Of a stretch of DNA of 64,000 bases, positions 28,896-36,854 are shown one piece after another. Below the pieces are notes generated by a model. The model was not told the origin of the DNA and did not search any database. It worked only from the letters and a program-made list of their open reading frames with translations. Positions within the stretch are counted from its first letter, which is position 1. Every line of letters starts with the position of its first letter. Source of the stretch: Pseudomonas sp. AKS31 (GTDB lineage Bacteria; Pseudomonadota; Gammaproteobacteria; Pseudomonadales; Pseudomonadaceae); assembly GCF_023634765.1 (NCBI RefSeq), contig NZ_JAMLFX010000001.1, forward strand, positions 338,524 to 402,523. Direction: 5' to 3'. The position numbers were made by a program, and so were the translations under genes.

Positions 28896-30161
28896 TCAGT
28901 TGCTCTTCACCGCATAATCCGGCTTCTTGTCATTGCCCTGAATGAACGGACTCCACGGTTGCGCGCGGATCGGCCCTTCGGTCTGCCACACGACGTTGAA
29001 CTGACCGTCGCTCTGGATCTCGCCGATCATCACTGGCTTGTGCAGGTGGTGGTTGGTCTTGTCCATGGTCAGGGTATAACCCGACGGCGCGGCAAAGGTC
29101 TGGCCGGCGAGGGCTTCGCGGACTTTGTCGACGTCGGTGGACTTGGCTTTCTCAACCGCTTGCGCCCACATGTGGATGCCGACGTAAGTGGCTTCCATCG
29201 GGTCGTTGGTCACGGCTTTGTCGGCGCCCGGCAGGTTGTGTTTCTTCGCGTAGGCCTTCCAGTCATCGACGAACTTCTTGTTCACCGGATTCTCGACGGA
29301 CTCGAAGTAGTTCCACGCCGCAAGGTTGCCCACCAGCGGTTTGGTGTCGATGCCGCGCAGTTCTTCTTCGCCGACCGAGAACGCCACCACCGGCACGTCA
29401 GTCGCTTTCAGACCCTGGTTGGCCAGCTCTTTATAGAACGGCACATTGGAGTCGCCATTGACGGTCGAGATAACGGCAGTCTTGCCACCGGCGGAGAATT
29501 TTTTGATGTTGGCGACGATGGTTTGATAGTCGCTGTGACCGAACGGCGTGTAGACCTCTTCGATGTCCTTGTCGGCCACGCCTTTGGAGTGCAGGAACGA
29601 ACGCAGGATCTTGTTCGTGGTGCGCGGGTAGACGTAGTCGGTGCCGAGCAGGAAGTAGCGCTTGGCGCTGCCGCCTTCTTCACTCATCAAATATTCAACC
29701 GCCGGGATCGCTTGCTGGTTCGGCGCGGCGCCGGTGTAGAAGACGTTTGGCGACATCTCTTCGCCTTCGTATTGCACCGGGTAGAACAGCAGACCGTTGA
29801 GTTCTTCGAACACCGGCAACACCGATTTGCGCGACACCGAGGTCCAGCAGCCGAACACCACAGCGACCTTGTCCTGGGTCAGCAACTGCCGGCCCTTTTC
29901 GGCGAACAGCGGCCAGTTGGATGCCGGGTCAACCACCACCGGCTCCAGCATCTTGCCGTTCACACCGCCCTTGGCGTTGATCTCGTCGATGGTCATCAGC
30001 GCCATGTCTTTGAGCGACGTTTCGGAGATCGCCATGGTGCCGGACAACGAATGCAGAATCCCGACCTTGATGGTCTCGGCAGCCTGGACAGTCCAGGTCA
30101 TGCCCATCGCGGCAATGGATGCCGTGAGTGTGAAAGCCTTGATCAAACTGCGACGCTTCAT
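28896..30161 (-). CDS. urtA: Urea ABC transporter substrate-binding protein UrtA
   Basis: UrtA is the periplasmic urea-binding protein. It has 421 residues from the ATG at 30161. The N terminus MKRRSLIKAFTLTASIAAMG is a signal peptide with a twin arginine. The mature protein begins near AETIKVGILHSLSGTMAISE. The core has the LivJ-type fold with FYTGAAPNQQAIPAVEYLM and FLLGTDYVYPRTTN. It is the first gene of the long urt-ure transcript and has a sigma-54 type promoter about 65 bases upstream. Confidence 0.96.
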   Translation of the reverse strand: MKRRSLIKAFTLTASIAAMGMTWTVQAAETIKVGILHSLSGTMAISETSLKDMALMTIDEINAKGGVNGKMLEPVVVDPASNWPLFAEKGRQLLTQDKVAVVFGCWTSVSRKSVLPVFEELNGLLFYPVQYEGEEMSPNVFYTGAAPNQQAIPAVEYLMSEEGGSAKRYFLLGTDYVYPRTTNKILRSFLHSKGVADKDIEEVYTPFGHSDYQTIVANIKKFSAGGKTAVISTVNGDSNVPFYKELANQGLKATDVPVVAFSVGEEELRGIDTKPLVGNLAAWNYFESVENPVNKKFVDDWKAYAKKHNLPGADKAVTNDPMEATYVGIHMWAQAVEKAKSTDVDKVREALAGQTFAAPSGYTLTMDKTNHHLHKPVMIGEIQSDGQFNVVWQTEGPIRAQPWSPFIQGNDKKPDYAVKSN

Positions 30162-30225
30162 TGTGCGATCTCCATGAACATTTAATTTTTCTGGTTGGCA
30201 GATGCGGACGGCTGAAGGTGTGTTT

Positions 30226-30241
30226 TGCAAGGGCTGTGCCC
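30226..30241 (-). promoter_or_regulatory. Probable sigma-54 promoter of the urtA operon
   Basis: The minus strand reads GGGCACAGCCCTTGCA, with GG-N10-GC spacing, and matches TGGCAC-N5-TTGCA except for the first base. It lies 65-80 bases before the urtA ATG. The remaining intergenic sequence up to 30462 shows no clear NtrC dyad. Confidence 0.7.
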
Positions 30242-30462
30242 GGTCGGTATCGGGCAGGGAAATGTCGTGTCAGAGCGGTTGTACGCGGAGCCGGCGCACC
30301 ATCAGGGGACGCGCATGGCGCATCGGTGCAAACGGCTGCGCCAGATTGGGGCGTCGCGATTGGCAAAGGTATGGATACAAAAACGATAAACATGTATCGC
30401 TGGTGACTTGCCTCGTCGGCACACACTCATTCGCTCATCCCGATTTTCTAAGCAGGTTTTAT

Positions 30463-33400
30463 ATGAGTGATGTGTCTGGCCGGTCCGGTGGCGCCGCAAG
30501 TTCTACGGCAACGTTCAAGCTGCCCCCCGTGAGTCCGGCGTTTCTGAGCGAAGAAGACGCCGCCTATTGGGTACATACACGGATTCCACTCAACCCGGAC
30601 AAAGAATATGGCAGCGTGATTTTGCTGCGCCCGGACGGAAAATTCCTGGCCACCTCACCCATCCCGGGTGAAGCGACCAGCTTTGACTTTGGCACCATTG
30701 TGCCGACCGATGCCCGTGGCGACATGCTCCATCCACTGGGTTACCGATGTATCGCCAGCGTACACAGCCATCCGCCGATACATGACCAGTTTCGCAATGG
30801 CAATCGGCGTCAGGATGAACATCTGCTCAGGCTGTTCATGAGCTTCTATTCCGGGGGCGATTTCATTGGTGATGTGTCGTCGCGGGATTTTTTCCGCAGC
30901 GCCTACCTTTCCGGGCCCGATGGCAGCTTGCTCAAATACGTGTCGAGCGGCTCGTCGGAGGAGCGCGACTATTTCCTCTGGCATCAATCCGGCGCGCCGT
31001 CTGGCGATGCGTCGGGTGCATATGACGTGATGGCGCTGATCAATAAGCTGGCGACCGTGGGTGAACTCAAAGTTATTGTCTCGAACGCCGACTGGGGCGA
31101 CTCCGTGGGCCGGGTACCTGCGGACTGGACGGCCGGCGCGGCGTTTTCCACTGGCGCGGTCAGCGAAATGCCGCTGATGACGCGCGTTTGCGTCAATGCC
31201 GAACGCGCCGTGCTGGCGGCACTGAAATCCAGAGGTGCGCAGACCGCCGGGCTGATCCTGAAAAAGCTCACTGGCGAACAATATGTGGCGACCCATGCAC
31301 GCCCGAGCGGGCTGTCTGCCTGGGACGCCGAACACCTCTTTCCGCTGGACACCCAAGGCGATTTGCAACTGCCGCGGGGCTATCGGCTGGAAGGCTTTTA
31401 CTTCGCCTCGCGACCCGATCCCAAACAGTTTCCGCCTGTGCAGCCGTGGCTCTACGAAAACTTCTTCAGCCCTCATGACATGGCGGTGGCCATCGCCGCG
31501 TTTGGCCGCAACCGGCATCTGGCAAAGGTCGGAGGCGGGTTATCGCTGTACATGCTGGCGCAGGATCAGGCCATGTTGAAATACAGCTTCAGCGGCACTC
31601 CGGTCGAAGCGGCACTCAGCGTCGAGTACGCTGACGGCACGATCAGTGACAATGGTGTGCAGGCGAGGTTATCGGCTGCAACCCTGCGCCCGCGCGCGTT
31701 TGTCTCGATGCTGGTGCTGGCCGGAAAACTCGAGGTTTTGCGGGGCAGCGCATTGTGGGCGAACCTGGGTGCGGTAGACCTGGAGTGGCAGCCCTTCGGT
31801 CATTTTCCCTGGCCGGCCTTGAGTCGGGATTTCCTGTCCGCCGATGACGCGGCCCGTCATGCCCACGAGAAAATCGGCAATCGCCGTGACCGACAGTACG
31901 CCGGCTACATTTTCCAGCGCGACAATCGCTTCGTGGTTACCGAGCCGCTGCCTGGCGATATCGCTACGCTCGGGCAGAACCGGCTCTATCCGCGGGACAA
32001 TAACGGGCACCCGATTTTTCCCGATGACCATCTTTTGCACGCGCGCTATGTGAGCCACGTTGCATTGTCGGAGCTCGATCCCGCAGACGTCGATTACCCC
32101 AAGTGGACCTTTCATGAAGCGTTGCTGAGTCTGCAGATGTTCAGTGTCGATGAAGTCAGACAGGTGCTGCTTGATCAGGTCGCGCTGTACGCATCAGCCG
32201 TACCGGACTCTCTGTTGCGGTTTGAGTCCAACGGCTCGGAGTCGGCGCAGAGTCTGGGCAGACGCCTTGGCACTCGGCAAAATCCCGGTGTCTTGGCGAC
32301 GGAGCTGGCTACTGGCAGCAAGCGCCCACACGACTTCATTCGTGAGCAAGCCGCCAGCGCTCGGTTGACCAGTCTTCTGGATAATCAGTTATGGGGCTAT
32401 CGCGGCCGGATAGCCCCGACCTGGTCTGTGCGCGAAGCGCCACCTGATCCCGATGCGCCCGTCTGGCAGGTTATTCATGAGTTTCCCAAGCACACGGCGG
32501 AGCTTGCGGTCTCGCCGTTACCCGGGCACACCCGGCCTGCAAAGGATTTGCCTGCGTTGGCTTTACCGTTGCCGTTGCCATGGCGCCGCCCGGCAATGGT
32601 GGCGTACGGTGCGGTGTTCGCTTCAGCGGACGAGGTGGCACAGAGTCAACATGCGCACGACAGACACTGGCAAGAAGAGAGAAACGCCTGTTTCGGTTTC
32701 ATCCTCAAACATCGTGAGCGTGATGAGTACATCGCCACGGAACGGGTTCCCGTCAGCGCTGCACAGAGCAATCTGTTTGAGTTGGATAGCCTGTTTACCT
32801 TGCAGCGAACTTCTCCTTGGTATCGATTCCCTGAAGGCTTCGATTTACACGCCAGTTGGTATTCGCATCATCACGTAGAGGACCCGGCAAAAAGTCCGGA
32901 TGACTGGCTAGCCCATTACTTCATTTCGCCGGATAACCTGACAACCGCGATGTATTACGGACGTCGTCGTCCGGTAATTGCCTCTGACGTTCCGGTAGCG
33001 CTCTATATAGCGGCGCGCGATGGCGCCTTGTTGAAATACGCAAGAAACAAGTCCAGCAAGCTGTTTCATGACGCTAAGTCGCAAGGCACGCTCGAGACAA
33101 TCAAGAACGATCTGGCGTCCGGGAAATGGCAGCCGACCGATTTTGTTCATGAGGTCGCAAACAGTGGCGAACTCGCGGTGATGCGCGCCGGCATATGCTG
33201 GGACCGGACGGGGCCGGTCAAGGTGCCCTGGCAGCCGTACGCCAATCTGCAGCGGCGCTGGCTCGGCCCGGTTTTTCAGACGGCTGACGATGCCGCTATC
33301 CACGCCAGAACGTTGCTTCCCGTTGTGACCGACAGCGTATATGGCGGCCTGATTCTGGAGACGGCCGAGAAGCGTTACGTGGCCACCGCGCCGATTGAAG

Positions 33401-35316
33401 TCAGCCATGAAGACTTCGATGTCACTCAGGTTTGCCCTGAGGAAAGCCGCACCTATGGATTATTTCCCCCCGATTGTCACATCGTGGCGCGCTACCGATC
33501 GCGCATCGCTCGCGAGGCGTCGCTGGTCGTATCGCCGGTTCAGAAGCAGATCTATCTGAACATGTTTTCGGTCGACGTACTGGAATCGGCATTCAACAGA
33601 CGCGGGGTGACAGACCGCTACCGCGTGCTGGCGGACGGCTCGCTGGTGCGCTACAAACCGGAGCCATTGCACGAATACCTGTTTGCTCCGGACGGCTCGG
33701 TGCTCAGTTACCAGCCGCAGGCCGAACTTTTTTCGCAGCTGCTTGGCCAGGGCGATCGGTTTGCCGCCGTTGATGCAAAAACGGTAATGCAGGGCTTGCG
33801 CAGCAGGCATTTGCAGCCCGTGGAATGGATCAACGCCCTGGCCAAGGGTGGGCGTCTGCAGGTGATCAAGGGCAGCGACATCTGGGGGCTGCCGCGCCGG
33901 GTATCCGTCTGGGCACCTTATTCGGCGGATTTTTTGCCGACGAGAGACTACGACAAGGCCCTGAGCAGACCCGCCTGCAGCCCACAGTTTGTTCAGGCAG
34001 ATGCTGCCGCCAGATATGTTCACGAAGCGTCAGTGAGCCGGGAAGCGGCGACCTTCGGTTACCTTCTGGGTAATCAGCAGGGGATGTTTCTCGCAACCCT
34101 GCCCGTGGCGGTACAGCGCTCGGCGTTGGCTCTGGATCGGGTGTTCGAACAGGGCGAGCTGTTTTCAGGTTTTACGCTGCACGCCCTGTATCTTCGAGCA
34201 GCGCTGCCGCCGTTGGGCGTGCGGTCTGACGATGTGCGCCAGTGCTTTTTTCTGCCCAGCGATATTCAGGCGGCGTGCGTACGGGCCGACACACCACAGG
34301 GATATCTGCCGATCTACTTTTCCTGCGCGGACGGGGCGTTGTTGAAACTGCAGTTGCATGCGTTCGAGCCAGGCGAGTTTTACGATCGGTTCGGACAGAT
34401 CGAGTTTCGTCCCAATGCATTTGTATCAGTACAACAGGCCGCGGCCGATGAAAGGGAGATTGCCAAGGGCACGTTCAGGATTTCTGCCTATGTTCACCGA
34501 ATGGCACGAGCGGGCAAGTTAGAGGTTATCGAGAGCAGCGATCACTGGTCGCGACACGGCGAGGTGGGAGACAGCTGGCAACCACGACAGGTCGATGTCG
34601 GCAGTGAGCAACGCTGGCGGGAAAATCCGGTCCCGGCGCTGGGCCCGGTTTTCCATCACCCTGACGATGCTGCGCGCCATACACAAAAGCGCGCGACCGA
34701 GGCCACTTTCGATGTCGGCTATGAAAGCGCCATCCTGGCCCCGGCAACCGCTGGCCAATTTGTGCCGCTCGAACCCATGGTCCGGTCCGCACATGACCGA
34801 AACCCGCTTGCGCGGATATTCCTGTCGGCGAATGACGCATCGGCCAGTTGGCAACACCCGGCACCGCATTATCCCGAAGGTTACACACCGGTCGCGGCTC
34901 ATCAGTTGCACCTGTCAGGCAACACCACTCTGGTGCCGGACGCGGAGGAGGTGAGAGCCAACTTCGCGGCGCCTGAGCTCGTGTATGCCCACACCCATGA
35001 TCTGAAGAGCAGGGGTTTTGATATCCAGCATTATTTTTACTCGACGCCTCATCAGGTATTGCTTAAATACACGCCAGATTATTCAGATGCCGAAAGGGAT
35101 CTGTTGCTGACCCGATCGGTGTTTTTCCTCAACGGGCGCTGGACCAACCGGCTAAGTCCCGGAGAATTCATTTCACGTCTCATGGCACTCGGCGAGTTCC
35201 GGGTACTGGTCGCAGGACATTACTGGCGGCAGACCGGGTTGATAAGACGCGGCTGGAGTTTGCAGCGCCAACAGCCGTCGCCCCAAGGCGCTGTTCGTGT
35301 CCGGGATGAGTTGTAA
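30463..35316 (+). CDS. Giant protein of seven DUF4329/JAMM-like modules
   Basis: The protein has about 1617 residues if started at the ATG at 30463 (MSDVSGRSGGAASS); an upstream in-frame extension crosses the urtA promoter and is unlikely. It is built of seven related modules, at roughly residues 25-222, 235-445, 447-655, 710-928, 935-1152, 1165-1380 and 1390-1605. Each runs from a DDAAxxxH-like start, through YGxxI and a YxaT strand, to a DGSLLKY strand and ends in a sdxWGxxGxVxxxWqPy strand. This resembles DUF4329, which I take to be a JAMM/JAB-like fold. Module 1 has Glu48, His101-Ser-His103 and Ser130-x2-Asp133, a plausible zinc site; the other modules have lost parts of it. There is no signal peptide or transmembrane segment. 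Function and export route are unknown. Confidence 0.75.
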   Translation: MSDVSGRSGGAASSTATFKLPPVSPAFLSEEDAAYWVHTRIPLNPDKEYGSVILLRPDGKFLATSPIPGEATSFDFGTIVPTDARGDMLHPLGYRCIASVHSHPPIHDQFRNGNRRQDEHLLRLFMSFYSGGDFIGDVSSRDFFRSAYLSGPDGSLLKYVSSGSSEERDYFLWHQSGAPSGDASGAYDVMALINKLATVGELKVIVSNADWGDSVGRVPADWTAGAAFSTGAVSEMPLMTRVCVNAERAVLAALKSRGAQTAGLILKKLTGEQYVATHARPSGLSAWDAEHLFPLDTQGDLQLPRGYRLEGFYFASRPDPKQFPPVQPWLYENFFSPHDMAVAIAAFGRNRHLAKVGGGLSLYMLAQDQAMLKYSFSGTPVEAALSVEYADGTISDNGVQARLSAATLRPRAFVSMLVLAGKLEVLRGSALWANLGAVDLEWQPFGHFPWPALSRDFLSADDAARHAHEKIGNRRDRQYAGYIFQRDNRFVVTEPLPGDIATLGQNRLYPRDNNGHPIFPDDHLLHARYVSHVALSELDPADVDYPKWTFHEALLSLQMFSVDEVRQVLLDQVALYASAVPDSLLRFESNGSESAQSLGRRLGTRQNPGVLATELATGSKRPHDFIREQAASARLTSLLDNQLWGYRGRIAPTWSVREAPPDPDAPVWQVIHEFPKHTAELAVSPLPGHTRPAKDLPALALPLPLPWRRPAMVAYGAVFASADEVAQSQHAHDRHWQEERNACFGFILKHRERDEYIATERVPVSAAQSNLFELDSLFTLQRTSPWYRFPEGFDLHASWYSHHHVEDPAKSPDDWLAHYFISPDNLTTAMYYGRRRPVIASDVPVALYIAARDGALLKYARNKSSKLFHDAKSQGTLETIKNDLASGKWQPTDFVHEVANSGELAVMRAGICWDRTGPVKVPWQPYANLQRRWLGPVFQTADDAAIHARTLLPVVTDSVYGGLILETAEKRYVATAPIEVSHEDFDVTQVCPEESRTYGLFPPDCHIVARYRSRIAREASLVVSPVQKQIYLNMFSVDVLESAFNRRGVTDRYRVLADGSLVRYKPEPLHEYLFAPDGSVLSYQPQAELFSQLLGQGDRFAAVDAKTVMQGLRSRHLQPVEWINALAKGGRLQVIKGSDIWGLPRRVSVWAPYSADFLPTRDYDKALSRPACSPQFVQADAAARYVHEASVSREAATFGYLLGNQQGMFLATLPVAVQRSALALDRVFEQGELFSGFTLHALYLRAALPPLGVRSDDVRQCFFLPSDIQAACVRADTPQGYLPIYFSCADGALLKLQLHAFEPGEFYDRFGQIEFRPNAFVSVQQAAADEREIAKGTFRISAYVHRMARAGKLEVIESSDHWSRHGEVGDSWQPRQVDVGSEQRWRENPVPALGPVFHHPDDAARHTQKRATEATFDVGYESAILAPATAGQFVPLEPMVRSAHDRNPLARIFLSANDASASWQHPAPHYPEGYTPVAAHQLHLSGNTTLVPDAEEVRANFAAPELVYAHTHDLKSRGFDIQHYFYSTPHQVLLKYTPDYSDAERDLLLTRSVFFLNGRWTNRLSPGEFISRLMALGEFRVLVAGHYWRQTGLIRRGWSLQRQQPSPQGAVRVRDEL

Positions 35317-35382
35317 CTGACGATACCGGGTCTCGACAAAGGAGTGTGCCGCCGGCGGCGGCCACTCTTCGTTGAGTCCGAC

Positions 35383-36753
35383 TCAAGTCGAGACCGACTC
35401 GGTCCGCCCGACGCGCGACAGCAGCAGGCGATCAAGCAACCACACCACCACCAGCGAAGCGCCCACCAGCGGAAACACCACCGCCAGCGCCAACATGATC
35501 ACCGCGCCGGTTTTCCATTTCGGCAGGTCATGGCGCAGCGGTGGTACGCCGAACTTGCCTTGCGGCCGACGCTTCCACCAGATCACCACGCCGCTGACGG
35601 CGCTGAGCAGAATCATCAGGCAGATCAGCAGCACGACGATCTGGTTGAAGGTGCCGAACATCTTGCCTTCGTGGAGCATCACGCCGATTTCCGTAGCCCG
35701 CGCCACCGTGCCGTAGTCTTCGAAGCGCACATCGGCGAGGACCTTGCCGGTGTACTGATCGATATGCAGGGTCGCATCGTTGCGCGGGTCATCGGCGAAC
35801 ACGGCGATGGTGAACACACCGGTAGCAGTGGTCGGCAGGGTGATGCTGTAACCCGGCTCGACCTCGCGCCGGGTAGCAATGTTCTGCACGTCCTGCAGGC
35901 TGATGGCGGGTGCTGCGGGGCCAGCGTTGCTGGCGCCGTGGTTCATATGTTCGGCGTGGTCGCCGGACATTGGCATCGGCGTGTTTTCCATCGCCCATGG
36001 CACGGTCTGGCGGGTGGCGGTGTTAAGGGTTCGCGCCTCGATGTCGGAGGTCGGCACGTTGTCCCACATCGCCGCCGGGAACACGTTCCACACTTGGGCG
36101 TATTGCTTGCCCCAGAAGCCGGTCCAGGTCATGCCGCTGAGCAACATCACCAGCAGCAATGTTCCGCCCCAGAACCCGGTGACCGCGTGCAGATCACGCC
36201 ACAGCACGCGGCCGCGACTGTTCAGGCGTGGCCACAGAATGCCCGCCGCCTGACCGCGCGGCCACCACAGGAACAGGCCGGACACCACCAGCACCACGCC
36301 CCAGCCGGCGGCCATTTCAATGAGCCGGTCACCGACAGTGCCGATCATCAATTCGCCGTGGATGGCGCGGGCGATGGCCTGCAGATTTTGCTTGGCATCC
36401 TGCTCGCCGAGGATGTCGCCGTGGTATGGATCGATGAATACGTTGAGTTCGTGGCCGGCATTTTTCACCACGAATTGCGCGCTGCGCTCGGCATTCACTG
36501 GCGGCAGATACTGGGTGACCTGGCCTTGTGGATAAGCGCTTTTCACCCGTTGCAGCAGGTCATCGGCCGGTACGCTGTGATGACCGGCGGGGACGTTGAG
36601 CAGGCTGCTGTACATCAGCGAATCGAGTTGCGGTTTGAACAGGTAGATGATGCCGGTCAAGGCCAGCATCACCATGAACGGGGCGACGAAGAGACCGGCG
36701 TAAAAATGCCAACGCCAGGCCAGGTTGTAGAAATTCGGTTTGGGCTGTTTCAT
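35383..36753 (-). CDS. PepSY-domain membrane protein of the copper module
   Basis: The 456-residue protein starts at the ATG at 36753 (MKQPKPNFYNLAWRWHFYAG). It belongs to the PepSY-associated transmembrane family, which includes periplasmic metal or siderophore reductases. About four transmembrane helices are visible, with conserved histidines such as ARAIHGELM and WRDLHAVTGFWGG. A Met/His-rich stretch (NTPMPMSGDHAEHMNHG) lies in the periplasmic loop. It is encoded just downstream of the copper receptor gene, suggesting it handles copper, possibly by reducing Cu(II). Confidence 0.85.
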   Translation of the reverse strand: MKQPKPNFYNLAWRWHFYAGLFVAPFMVMLALTGIIYLFKPQLDSLMYSSLLNVPAGHHSVPADDLLQRVKSAYPQGQVTQYLPPVNAERSAQFVVKNAGHELNVFIDPYHGDILGEQDAKQNLQAIARAIHGELMIGTVGDRLIEMAAGWGVVLVVSGLFLWWPRGQAAGILWPRLNSRGRVLWRDLHAVTGFWGGTLLLVMLLSGMTWTGFWGKQYAQVWNVFPAAMWDNVPTSDIEARTLNTATRQTVPWAMENTPMPMSGDHAEHMNHGASNAGPAAPAISLQDVQNIATRREVEPGYSITLPTTATGVFTIAVFADDPRNDATLHIDQYTGKVLADVRFEDYGTVARATEIGVMLHEGKMFGTFNQIVVLLICLMILLSAVSGVVIWWKRRPQGKFGVPPLRHDLPKWKTGAVIMLALAVVFPLVGASLVVVWLLDRLLLSRVGRTESVST

Positions 36754-36784
36754 CACGTGTGCTCCGCTGGGCGAATTTTTTTAG

Positions 36785-36842
36785 ATCAAAAGATCGCAGC
36801 CTTCGGCAGCTCCTACAGGGGTACATGCAGCCTGCGATCTTC
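36785..36842. repeat. REP pair of the GATCGCAGCCTTCGG family
   Basis: GATCGCAGCCTTCGGCAGCTCC followed after a short spacer by GCAGCCTGCGATC. The right arm is shortened. It lies between the copper receptor gene and the PepSY gene. Confidence 0.78.
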
Positions 36843-36854
36843 TGACTTTTCTTG

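Noticed and set aside
30290..30330. An NtrC-type dyad upstream of urtA (GCGCACC and CGGTGC)
   Set aside because: The half-sites are about 23 bases apart rather than 5, and the match is weak, so I do not call it.
30202..30462. An N-terminal extension of 87 codons for the DUF4329-like giant
   Set aside because: It crosses the urtA promoter on the other strand and has a composition unlike the repeats; the ATG at 30463 begins a sensible N terminus.
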